Shown here one piece after another: positions 1-6,995 of a stretch of 10,814 nt of DNA. Location: the NCBI GenBank assembly GCA_964452465.1, contig CAYVMD010000060.1, positions 1-10,814 of the forward strand, given 5' to 3'. Origin of the DNA: CAYVMD01 sp964452465. GTDB lineage: Bacteria; Armatimonadota; JACIXR01. A program made the position numbers and the translations under genes. Position 1 is the stretch's first letter. Each line of letters opens with the position of its first letter. The notes below the pieces were generated by a model. The model ran no database searches and was not told the DNA's origin. It was given only the letters and a program-made list of their open reading frames with translations.

Positions 1-42
1 TTTAGAGTAAATTATTCCAATACCTTTCGAAAGGAGGTATGA
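1..42 (+). other. possible 3' tail of an upstream coding region
   Basis: Frame 1 is open from the window edge to a TGA at 40-42, three bases before the first complete gene. Frame 2 closes earlier, at a TAA at 8-10. In an array this tight an upstream gene probably ends at one of these two stops, but 13 or fewer codons are too few to identify it. In related loci fabG or another fab gene often lies upstream of acpP; that is context, not something visible here. Confidence 0.25.
31..38 (+). promoter_or_regulatory. Shine-Dalgarno for the rubredoxin-like gene
   Basis: AAGGAGGT lies seven bases before the ATG at 46 and supports that start for a gene of only 38 codons. Its 5' part lies in the perfect palindrome CCTTTCGAAAGG (23-34), which could form a short stem (CCUU/AAGG) touching the ribosome-binding site. 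The stem is weak and its role is uncertain. Confidence 0.75.
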
Positions 43-45
43 CTC

Positions 46-162
46 ATGGCGGTATGGAGATGCAAAGTTTGCGGTTTAGAGAAAGAAGCAAAATGTAAAC
101 CACGCAAGTGTTCCGGCTGTGGTAGCCAGGGCTCCTTCGAGAAGAAAGGAGGTGAAAAATAA
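46..162 (+). CDS. RCKP-type rubredoxin-like small zinc/iron protein
   Basis: This is a 38-residue protein with two CxxC knuckles, C6/C9 (CKVC) and C22/C25 (CSGC), plus an extra C17 in the sequence KCKP. A Trp at position 4 precedes the first knuckle and a Phe lies near the C-terminus. This pattern matches the short RCKP-type rubredoxin-like family, a minimal rubredoxin/zinc-ribbon fold expected to bind one Fe or Zn through four cysteines. Whether it is redox-active or a structural zinc protein cannot be told. The start at 46 is chosen because of the strong Shine-Dalgarno at 31-38. The stop overlaps the acpP start (TAATG at 160-164), and the acpP ribosome-binding site lies inside this gene, encoding its Lys/Gly-rich tail. 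Translation of the two is therefore probably coupled. A role linked to fatty-acid synthesis is inference from position only. Confidence 0.85.
   Translation: MAVWRCKVCGLEKEAKCKPRKCSGCGSQGSFEKKGGEK
146..154 (+). promoter_or_regulatory. Shine-Dalgarno of acpP inside the preceding gene
   Basis: AAGGAGGTG ends seven bases before the acpP ATG at 162 and lies wholly within the coding sequence of the rubredoxin-like gene. It supports the acpP start. It also means ribosomes finishing the small gene pass directly over the acpP initiation region. Confidence 0.8.
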
Positions 163-401
163 TGACGGAGATTTACGAAAGGGTGCGCAAGATCATCGCG
201 GAGAGGCTAAACCTTAACGAGGACGAGGTCACCTTGGATGCTACTTTCGAGGATCTCGGGGCTGATTCCCTCGATATAATGGATCTCGTCATGGAACTGG
301 AGCAAGAATTCGATATAGAGATACCCGATGAGGACACGGAGAAAATAAGGACTGTAGGAGATACCGTAAATTACATCCAATCTCGTTTGCAAGGCGCGTA
401 A
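162..401 (+). CDS. acpP: acyl carrier protein
   Basis: This 79-residue acidic protein is the usual length for bacterial type II acyl carrier protein. The conserved GADSLD motif is present, and Ser36 is the expected attachment site of 4'-phosphopantetheine, added by holo-ACP synthase. After it come the acidic helix II (MDLVMELEQEFDIEIPDED) and a C-terminal helix ending in a Val-rich turn, all typical of AcpP. The protein carries growing acyl chains as thioesters in the cytoplasm and delivers them to FabF, FabG, FabZ and FabI partners. The stop overlaps the fabF start (TAATG, 399-403), and no strong Shine-Dalgarno precedes fabF, so coupled translation is likely. acpP next to fabF is the standard arrangement. 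Identification is secure. Confidence 0.98.
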   Translation: MTEIYERVRKIIAERLNLNEDEVTLDATFEDLGADSLDIMDLVMELEQEFDIEIPDEDTEKIRTVGDTVNYIQSRLQGA

Positions 402-1642
402 TGCCCCGAAGAAGGGCAGTTGTAACCGGAATGGCGCTCATTTCCCCTTTGGGGATGAGCGTAGAGGAAACTTGGCAAAAGTTAATCCGGGGAGAAAGCG
501 GTATCTCCCATATTACGCGGTTCGACGCCTCGGGGTTTTCTACCCGGATCGGTGGAGAGGTAAGGGATTTTAATCCCGAGGATTTTCTGGATAAGAAGGA
601 ACTAAGGCGGTTGGACCGCGTTTCTCAATTCGCCGTGGCGGGGGCAAAGATGGCTATCCAGGACGCGGGTTTGGATATCGAGAAATTGGATCCCTTCCAG
701 TTCGCGGTCATCATAGGGAGTGGGATAGGGGGTATTTCTACCTGGGAGGAACAGCATACCATATTCCTTGAGAAGGGTCCTAATAGAGTGAGCCCCTTCT
801 TCATTCCTATGCTTATAATCAACATGGTTTCCGCCAATGTGGCTATTGCCCTCGGGGCTAAGGGGATAAATTATTCCCCAGTTAGCGCATGTGCGAGCGG
901 TGCGCATGCTATAGGAGAAGCTCTCCGCCTCATAAGGGAGGAAAAGGCGAAGGTTGTATTAGCGGGAGGGAGCGAGGCTGCTCTTACTCCCCTTGCCCTT
1001 GCGGGATTTTGTGCCATGAGAGCCCTTTCCACGAGGAACGACGAGCCCCAAAGGGCATCACGCCCCTTCGATGCCCAGCGGGACGGTTTCGTCCTCTCGG
1101 AGGGAGCAGCCATATTGGTCATGGAGGAATTGGAATTCGCGAGGAAGAGAGGGGCAAGGATATACGCTGAGGTCATAGGGTATGGGGCGTCCTGTGACGC
1201 CTATCATATAACCGCTCCCGATCCCGAAGGAGAAGGAGCAGCCTTTTGCATGGAAGCAGCTCTCAGGGATGCCCAGATAAGCAGGGAAGAAGTGGATTAC
1301 ATAAACGCTCATGGCACCTCTACTCCCCTCAATGACGCAGTGGAAACCCTTGCTATCAAGAAGGTCTTCGGGGAAAGGGCGTTCAAGATCCCCATCTCCT
1401 CCACCAAATCCATGATCGGGCACTTATTGGGAGCTGCAGGTGCTATAGAATTCGCTGTTTCCTTGCTCACCATAAGGGATGGTATCATTCACCCCACTAT
1501 AAATTACGAGAACCCCGATCCCCAATGTGATTTGGACTATGTGCCGAATAAAGCGAGGGAGCAACGGGTAGATACCATTCTCTCCAATTCCCTTGGCTTT
1601 GGGGGGCATAATGTAACATTAATAGCAAGGAGGTTGAAATGA
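401..1642 (+). CDS. fabF: beta-ketoacyl-ACP synthase II (KAS II)
   Basis: This 413-residue thiolase-fold condensing enzyme extends acyl-ACP by decarboxylative condensation with malonyl-ACP. The complete KAS I/II active site is visible: nucleophile Cys164 in SACASG, His304 in NAHGTSTPLND, Lys336 in SSTKS and His341 in GHLLGAAG. The Gly-rich C-terminal NSLGFGGHN motif is also present. Length and motif spacing match FabF. The N-terminus RRAVVTGMALISPLG is canonical, so the ATG at 401 is accepted although only a weak Shine-Dalgarno-like sequence precedes it. The start overlaps the acpP stop, which suggests translational coupling. The gene ends in an ATGA overlap with the glycoside hydrolase gene. 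FabB-type KAS I is less likely because of the acpP pairing and closer FabF-like sequence. Confidence 0.97.
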   Translation: MPRRRAVVTGMALISPLGMSVEETWQKLIRGESGISHITRFDASGFSTRIGGEVRDFNPEDFLDKKELRRLDRVSQFAVAGAKMAIQDAGLDIEKLDPFQFAVIIGSGIGGISTWEEQHTIFLEKGPNRVSPFFIPMLIINMVSANVAIALGAKGINYSPVSACASGAHAIGEALRLIREEKAKVVLAGGSEAALTPLALAGFCAMRALSTRNDEPQRASRPFDAQRDGFVLSEGAAILVMEELEFARKRGARIYAEVIGYGASCDAYHITAPDPEGEGAAFCMEAALRDAQISREEVDYINAHGTSTPLNDAVETLAIKKVFGERAFKIPISSTKSMIGHLLGAAGAIEFAVSLLTIRDGIIHPTINYENPDPQCDLDYVPNKAREQRVDTILSNSLGFGGHNVTLIARRLK

Positions 1643-3588
1643 AGATGGAAGAGGGAAAGTTTCTCTCGAAGGATGGTAAACCCCTGTTCATATTGGGGGT
1701 CAATTATTGGTCGCGTCACGCAGGTCCCCTCATGTGGAGGAAATGGGACGAGGAGAAGGTAAGGGCGGAGATAAAGCAGATGAAGTCCCTCGGTATGAAC
1801 ACTTGCCGTTCCTTCCTTTATATGCCAGATTTTATGCCTCGTCCCGGGCACTTCGACGAGGAAATGCTGAGGAGATTCGCCACTTTCCTCTCCATATGCC
1901 GAGAGGAGGGCTTCTACACTATCCCTTCCTTCTTCGTGGGACACATGTCCGGCGAAAACTGGGATGTTCCTTGGAGGGAGGGTAGGAATTTCTACTCGGA
2001 TCCTTGGATGCTGCGCCAAGAGATAGCCTATGTGCAAAGGATAGTCTCCCTCTTCAAGGACGAGGAAGCAGTGCTGGGCTGGCTTTTGTCCAATGAGATC
2101 CCCCTTTATGGAGGCAATACAACCCGGGATATCGGCTACATCTGGGCGAGAACCATATGTAAGGCGATAAAGGAGATCGATCCCGTTCACCCTGTTTCCA
2201 TAGGAGATGGAGCATGGTTCCTTAATGGCGAGGATAACGGGTTTAATTTGGACGATCTTTCCCAGGTGATAGACTTCATCGGTCCCCATTCCTACCCTTC
2301 GGAAACGGATTCAATTAGACATTCCCTCATCCCTGCTTTCCTAACCCAGCTGGCAAAGACCTGGGGTCTTCCCGTCCTTTTGGAGGAGTTTGGTTGTTCA
2401 AACGCTCATTGTAACGAGGAACACCAAGCGGATTACTTCCGCACGACCTTTCACTCCGTCCTTATTAATGGTGGCTGTGGTTGTTTGGGTTGGTGTTTCT
2501 CCGATTTCTACCTGCCCTATCAAAGACCCTATTCCCACCATCCCTACGAGATGCTCTTCGGGGTAACTCGGGCAGATGGCTCCCCAAAGTCCGTTGCCGA
2601 GGAATTCCAGAGGTTTTCATCTCTTCTCCAGAAGATCGATCTCTCCCAAGTAAGATATCCTCAGCCCCAAGCCTTTCTCCTCCTTCCTTCATATTACTTC
2701 TATCCTTATCCCTTCTGGGGAACCGATAAATCCTTGATGTATAGAACTTACCTTGAAGCCTTTACCCTTGCCAAAATGGCGCATCTTACAGTGGGGATCG
2801 TCAAGGAACCTCCCATAATCTCCAACATTCCCTATGATATAGAGCTCCCCGAAAGGATGTCCTTCCCTCCTCAGGCGAAATTGGTCATGGTGCCCTTCTG
2901 CCAAGCGCTCACCGCTCCCACATGGGAGGCGCTTTATGACTTCGTCAAGGAAGGTGGGACCCTCTACCTTTCCTATAGATATCAAATGTGGATCCACAAT
3001 TTCGAACGCCTCGTTGGTTGTGCCCATCTCTTGCGCTACGGCATACCCGATGTTCCTCCAAGCGATCTCGGTATAAACTTCGTCAAGGACCTGGGAGATA
3101 TTAGAGCGGGTGAGAGCTTCCGTTTCCGAGTTCCGCCTTCTCCCTTCCTAAGTGCCTTTTGCCCCCTCAAGGCGGAAACCGCCGAGGTGATTGCTGTGGA
3201 CGATCAGGGCAATCCCGCCTTAGTGCTGAATAAAGTAGGCAAAGGGAAGGTTTTCTTCTCTGCCTTTCCTCTGGAGTATTACACCCTGGAAACGCTGGAG
3301 GGCAATCGGGTTTCCCTCTTGTGGAGGTTATATGGGGCAATGGCGGGGGAAGCGGGGATAGCAACTCCCGTTCAATTCACCAACCCATTTGTGGAGATGG
3401 AGATCCTGCAGTGTGGGGAGGCGCATCTTTTGTGGTTGGTAAACCATTCCTGGGAAGAGGTAGAGGGAACCTTACTGGGGGACTTCAAGGAAGTGGTCGA
3501 CCTCGAGGCGGAGGAATCCTTGCCCTCTTCTCAAACCCAGGATATAATCTTGAGGAAGAAAGAAGTTAAGGTAGTAAAGATAAAATAG
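1639..3588 (+). CDS. clan GH-A (GH5-like) glycoside hydrolase with GATase-like C-terminal half
   Basis: This 649-residue protein opens with a TIM barrel (about 10-330). It shows the clan GH-A retaining pair: proposed acid/base Glu153 in LLSNEIP at the end of strand 4, and proposed nucleophile Glu250 in LLEEFG at the end of strand 7. Trp284 in GWCFSDF matches the aromatic residue of strand 8. The overall look is of cellulase/mannanase-type GH5, but the exact family and substrate are unknown. Residues about 343-465 (LLLPSYYF ... LVMVPF ... FVKEGGTLYLSY) resemble the GATase-like trimerisation domain of GH42-type beta-galactosidases, and a beta-rich tail follows. No signal peptide is seen, so a cytoplasmic location is inferred. 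Five cysteines (253, 258, 279, 281, 285) crowd the barrel mouth near the active site. The start ATG at 1639 overlaps the fabF stop (ATGA). ATG 1645 is an alternative, since the Shine-Dalgarno at 1627-1634 suits either. Confidence 0.82.
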   Translation: MKMEEGKFLSKDGKPLFILGVNYWSRHAGPLMWRKWDEEKVRAEIKQMKSLGMNTCRSFLYMPDFMPRPGHFDEEMLRRFATFLSICREEGFYTIPSFFVGHMSGENWDVPWREGRNFYSDPWMLRQEIAYVQRIVSLFKDEEAVLGWLLSNEIPLYGGNTTRDIGYIWARTICKAIKEIDPVHPVSIGDGAWFLNGEDNGFNLDDLSQVIDFIGPHSYPSETDSIRHSLIPAFLTQLAKTWGLPVLLEEFGCSNAHCNEEHQADYFRTTFHSVLINGGCGCLGWCFSDFYLPYQRPYSHHPYEMLFGVTRADGSPKSVAEEFQRFSSLLQKIDLSQVRYPQPQAFLLLPSYYFYPYPFWGTDKSLMYRTYLEAFTLAKMAHLTVGIVKEPPIISNIPYDIELPERMSFPPQAKLVMVPFCQALTAPTWEALYDFVKEGGTLYLSYRYQMWIHNFERLVGCAHLLRYGIPDVPPSDLGINFVKDLGDIRAGESFRFRVPPSPFLSAFCPLKAETAEVIAVDDQGNPALVLNKVGKGKVFFSAFPLEYYTLETLEGNRVSLLWRLYGAMAGEAGIATPVQFTNPFVEMEILQCGEAHLLWLVNHSWEEVEGTLLGDFKEVVDLEAEESLPSSQTQDIILRKKEVKVVKIK

Positions 3589-3590
3589 AA

Positions 3591-3598
3591 GGGAGGTG
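3591..3598 (+). promoter_or_regulatory. Shine-Dalgarno deciding the GTG start at 3605
   Basis: GGGAGGTG lies six bases before the GTG at 3605. A GTG three codons upstream, at 3596, is itself part of this Shine-Dalgarno sequence and cannot be the start, so 3605 is preferred. Confidence 0.75.
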
Positions 3599-3604
3599 GC
3601 TACT

Positions 3605-4321
3605 GTGATAGAATGTAAATTCTGTGGGGCTGAAAACGAGGATACAAGGGAAGCCTGTTGGAATTGTTTCGCTCCCTTAAAGGGAACAATGGCAGAGGCG
3701 TTGAAGGGGAGGATGGCACCACTTGTAAAAGAGGAAGCGGTGCCAAGGGAGGTTTCCGCAGAAGCTCCGCCATTGCCCCGGGTGCGGAAGGGTTTATCGG
3801 TCAAGACATTGGTGGGGATAATCGTTGCCCTCGCTATCGTAGGGGGAGGCTTCTTTTTCTACAGGACATATTTTCTCCAGAAACCGGTCCAAGTTGCCCA
3901 AGATTTCACCCGGGCGCTCATAAATGGCATAGTTAACCAAGACCTCTCCCTCATCAAGCCCTATATCGACCCTTCGGAGGCTCTCGAGCTACCTGCCAGT
4001 GGCCAGAAGGAGGAGACCCAAAAGAAGATAAAGGAATATCTTCAGGGCATGGGGGTGCAAATTCCTTCCCAGGTAATGGGGATGAATATCTTCGATCTAA
4101 TAAGCACCCTCAAGCCAACGATTACCTCCCTTAGTGCGGAGAGGAGCTCCTCTTCCTTGAAGGAAGCGAGGATAAATGTGCAGGTTTCCCTCCAGGCTTC
4201 CTCGCCTATGCCGGGGATACAAATCCCCGCTTCCCTTAATGGAGGAGGAACCGTTGTGCTCGTTCGACAGGGCTTGGATTGGAAAGTGAGCCTGAGCAAA
4301 ACCTTTCCTTCCGTCAAATAG
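3605..4321 (+). CDS. zinc-ribbon single-pass membrane protein, function unknown
   Basis: This 238-residue protein begins with a treble-cysteine-type zinc ribbon (C4, C7, C18, C21; CKFC ... CWNC). A linker rich in Pro, Ala and Glu follows, then a basic patch and one hydrophobic segment at about 68-86 (TLVGIIVALAIVGGGFFFY). A C-terminal domain of about 145 residues ends in a strand carrying a Trp (LDWKVSLSKTF). The positive-inside rule places the zinc ribbon in the cytoplasm and the large domain outside. The outer domain looks like the small alpha+beta, NTF2/DUF4878-like domains of bacterial membrane-anchored proteins, but I cannot assign a family. It lies 16 bases after the GH5-like gene and 31 before the mannosidase. 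A sensory or scaffold role linked to glycan metabolism is possible but unproven. The GTG start at 3605 is set by the Shine-Dalgarno. Confidence 0.78.
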   Translation: MIECKFCGAENEDTREACWNCFAPLKGTMAEALKGRMAPLVKEEAVPREVSAEAPPLPRVRKGLSVKTLVGIIVALAIVGGGFFFYRTYFLQKPVQVAQDFTRALINGIVNQDLSLIKPYIDPSEALELPASGQKEETQKKIKEYLQGMGVQIPSQVMGMNIFDLISTLKPTITSLSAERSSSSLKEARINVQVSLQASSPMPGIQIPASLNGGGTVVLVRQGLDWKVSLSKTFPSVK

Positions 4322-4337
4322 AAAATAATTCTCACAG

Positions 4338-4346
4338 AAGGAGGAG
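4338..4346 (+). promoter_or_regulatory. Shine-Dalgarno of the alpha-mannosidase gene
   Basis: AAGGAGGAG lies six bases before the ATG at 4353. It sits in the longest gap inside the array (4322-4352, 31 bases). That gap holds no hairpin-plus-T-run terminator and no clear -35/-10 pair, so the mannosidase is probably read from the upstream transcript. Confidence 0.7.
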
Positions 4347-4352
4347 ATTAAC

Positions 4353-6995
4353 ATGAAAAAATGGATAGCGATGTTGGTATCCCACACCCATTGGGATAGA
4401 GAATGGTATATGTCCTTTCAGGGATTTCGTCGGCGGTTAGTGAGGTTAACCGATCGCCTACTCTCCATATTGGAGAATGACCCCCGATATAAATATTATG
4501 TATTCGATGGGCAGACGATCGTTTTGGAGGATTATTTGGAAATCCGTCCCGAAAACAAGGAAAGATTGAAACGTCTTATTCAGGAGGGGAGAATCCACAT
4601 AGGACCTTGGTATGTCCTACCGGACGAATTCTTGGTGTCGGGAGAAGCATTAGTAAGGAACCTTTTGATAGGGCATTTGATAAGCGAGGAATTCGGAACA
4701 AGACCAATGAAGGTGGGTTATCTGCCCGATCCCTTTGGACATGTTGCGCAACTACCACAAATCCTCCAAGGGTTTGGCATAGACTCCTTTATGTTCCACC
4801 GAGGATTAGGGGAGGAGTGGGAAGGACTTAACACTGAGTTTTGGTGGGAAGGCTTGGATGGTTCTCGTGTCTTGGCGATCTACCAGATGCACGGTTATTG
4901 CAACGCTGCGGGCTTAGGGTACGAGCCAGCGTTCGGCGAACCGGGCAAGGTAAAAGTAAATATGGAGGATGCCTTAAGGAGGGTAAGGGCGGAGGTGGAC
5001 GCCCTAAGCAAGCATGCTTCTACCCGCTATATCCTCCTCAACAATGGTTGTGACCATCTGGAACCTCAGCCCGAGCTGCCCGATATCATCGACTATCTTA
5101 ATAGCAATCTGGAGGATGTGGAGGTCGTCCATACCACCTTCGAGGATTATGTCAACAAGATAAAGGAAGAAGCACCCACTCTGGGATACATAAAGGGAGA
5201 ATTGCATAAGGGACGCTATCATCCCCTTCTCTTGGGTGTTTTCTCCTCTCGCCTTTACCTCAAGAAACAGAATTTCCTTACCCAAATAGCCCTGGAGAAA
5301 TATGCTGAACCCTTCTCCTCCATCGCTTATCTTTTGGGCAAACCTTACGAAGGTGCCTTCCTCCTCAAGGCATGGAAGTATTTGATCTCTAATCATCCTC
5401 ATGACTCCATCTGCGGTTGTTCTATAGACCAGGTGCACAGGGATATGCTCTATCGGTTTGCTGCCGCGGACCAAATCGCCCAAGTGATGTGGGAGGAATC
5501 CGCCTCTCACATAGTCGAAAACATAAACACCAAGAAGGACGCCGGTTCCCCTGCTGTAGTAGTCTTCAACCCTCATAATTGGAGCGCCACCGATGTAGCG
5601 AAGATCCACCTGGAGATACCCACTTCACCCGAGAGGAAGATAAGGTATATCGTAGTGCGGGATAAAGACGGTAAGGTAGTGCCTTCTCAGTTGGAGAATG
5701 TGAGGATAGGGGAATATAGACATCCCCATCCGGGCAACCAGCTCCTCTGGGAGGCGGACCTTTATATCTTAGCCGAGAATGTCCCCGCCTTAGGATACAA
5801 GACCTTCTACCTTGAAGAGTCCAGGGAGGAGAAGAAGGTTGCCTCCCTCTTGGAGGCGACAGAGACCTCCCTGGAGAACGCATATTTGAAGGTGGAGGTT
5901 CAGCCCAATGGCTCCTTGAATATAACCGATAAGCGTAGTGGGCATACTTTCCAGTCCTGTAACCTCTTTGAGGATACCGAGGATAATGGGGACGAATACA
6001 ACTATTCTCCAGCGATCAATTCCCTCACCGTTACCTCGGCAACATCTAAGGCAAATGTCGCCCTGGTGGCGAAGGGACCCGTTACCGCTACCTTGAGGAT
6101 AGACCTCGTTCTGGAAGTCCCCGAGTCTTTGAACGAAGGAAGGACCGGGCGCTCCGAGAGGAAGGTTCCCTGCCCAATAACCTCCTATGTTTCCCTCCAT
6201 GCAGGTATTCCCCGCCTGGATATAGAGACGATAATCCACAATAACGCCAAGGACCATCGCCTCAGGGCTCAGTTCCCTACTTCCCTTTATGCCAAGCAGT
6301 GCATTGCTGATGTCCAATTCGGTGTTCTCAATCGCGATATCCAGATACCCAAAGGGGAAGGTTGGATAGAAAAACCGGTGGGAATGAAGGCTATGCAGTC
6401 CTTTGTTGCTTTGGAGAGCAGAGGCATAGGACTCTGTGTTGTCAGCGAGGGACTTCCCGAATACGAAGCTGTGGATACTCCCACGGGCGTGAACATTGCC
6501 CTGACGCTTCTCCGCAGCGTAGGTTGGTTGTCTCGAGATGATCTTCTGCCTCGTCCCTATAATGCGGGTCCCAAAATCCCTACCCCGGATGCTCAATGTA
6601 TTGGCGAGCATCGCGTGCGCTATGCGGTAATTCCCTTCATAAATAGCTTCGAGGAAGCCAAGCCCTGGGTATTAGCCAACCAATTTAAAGCGCCCTTGAA
6701 ATCCCAGATAACCCTTCCTCATGAGGGGTCCTTGCCCGCCGAACTCTCCTTCTTGGAGATCCAGCCTCAAGAATTGATCCTCAGCGCTTTTAAGAAGGCG
6801 GAAAAAGAGGATGCCCTCATAGTAAGGTTCTACAACACCGCTTCCTATGAGGTGGAAGGAAGGGTCATCCTCCACAAGAAGCCCGTGAGAGCGGTGCTCG
6901 CCAATCTCGCGGAAGAGGATATCCAGGAGATATCCCCTGATTTGGAGGTGAAGGTTAAGCCATTCCAGATAATCACCCTGAAGTTGTTCTTCTGA
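4353..6995 (+). CDS. GH38 alpha-mannosidase
   Basis: This 880-residue retaining glycosidase removes alpha-linked mannose using a catalytic-site zinc. GH38 hallmarks are present. The N-terminal HTHWDREW motif supplies zinc ligands His13 and Asp15. YLPDPFGH gives Asp126, both zinc ligand and proposed nucleophile, and NHPHDSICG gives His350, the fourth ligand. Asp234 in NNGCDH is the likely acid/base region. The catalytic domain spans about 5-280, a three-helix middle domain about 285-370, and the beta-sandwich C-terminal domains run to the end, closing with the usual PFQIITLKL strand. No signal peptide is visible, so it probably acts in the cytoplasm on imported oligosaccharides or internal mannosides. 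Length and the DGQT/PENKERL/GPWY block resemble MngB-type mannosylglycerate hydrolases, but MngB has PDSFGM where this has PDPFGH, so the substrate is open. Its 3' end overlaps the RNase III reading frame. Confidence 0.95.
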   Translation: MKKWIAMLVSHTHWDREWYMSFQGFRRRLVRLTDRLLSILENDPRYKYYVFDGQTIVLEDYLEIRPENKERLKRLIQEGRIHIGPWYVLPDEFLVSGEALVRNLLIGHLISEEFGTRPMKVGYLPDPFGHVAQLPQILQGFGIDSFMFHRGLGEEWEGLNTEFWWEGLDGSRVLAIYQMHGYCNAAGLGYEPAFGEPGKVKVNMEDALRRVRAEVDALSKHASTRYILLNNGCDHLEPQPELPDIIDYLNSNLEDVEVVHTTFEDYVNKIKEEAPTLGYIKGELHKGRYHPLLLGVFSSRLYLKKQNFLTQIALEKYAEPFSSIAYLLGKPYEGAFLLKAWKYLISNHPHDSICGCSIDQVHRDMLYRFAAADQIAQVMWEESASHIVENINTKKDAGSPAVVVFNPHNWSATDVAKIHLEIPTSPERKIRYIVVRDKDGKVVPSQLENVRIGEYRHPHPGNQLLWEADLYILAENVPALGYKTFYLEESREEKKVASLLEATETSLENAYLKVEVQPNGSLNITDKRSGHTFQSCNLFEDTEDNGDEYNYSPAINSLTVTSATSKANVALVAKGPVTATLRIDLVLEVPESLNEGRTGRSERKVPCPITSYVSLHAGIPRLDIETIIHNNAKDHRLRAQFPTSLYAKQCIADVQFGVLNRDIQIPKGEGWIEKPVGMKAMQSFVALESRGIGLCVVSEGLPEYEAVDTPTGVNIALTLLRSVGWLSRDDLLPRPYNAGPKIPTPDAQCIGEHRVRYAVIPFINSFEEAKPWVLANQFKAPLKSQITLPHEGSLPAELSFLEIQPQELILSAFKKAEKEDALIVRFYNTASYEVEGRVILHKKPVRAVLANLAEEDIQEISPDLEVKVKPFQIITLKLFF

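Noticed and set aside
1537..2289. Long open frame on the minus strand (about 250 codons) antisense to the end of fabF and the GH-A hydrolase
   Set aside because: It lies opposite two genes with clear catalytic motifs and has no recognisable domain. It appears to be a by-product of codon bias on the sense strand.
3596..3604. GTG 3596 as the start of the zinc-ribbon protein
   Set aside because: This GTG is part of the Shine-Dalgarno sequence that serves the GTG at 3605.
4322..4352. Terminator or promoter in the longest gap inside the array
   Set aside because: The 31 bases hold a Shine-Dalgarno but no stem with a T-run and no convincing -35/-10 pair; AAAATAATT alone is not enough.
5004..5609. 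Minus-strand open frame of about 201 codons within the mannosidase
   Set aside because: It is opposite GH38 catalytic segments including the NHPHDS zinc ligand region, with no independent support.
5790..6611. Minus-strand open frame of about 273 codons within the mannosidase
   Set aside because: It is antisense to the conserved GH38 C-terminal region and shows no domain signature; it is a shadow frame.
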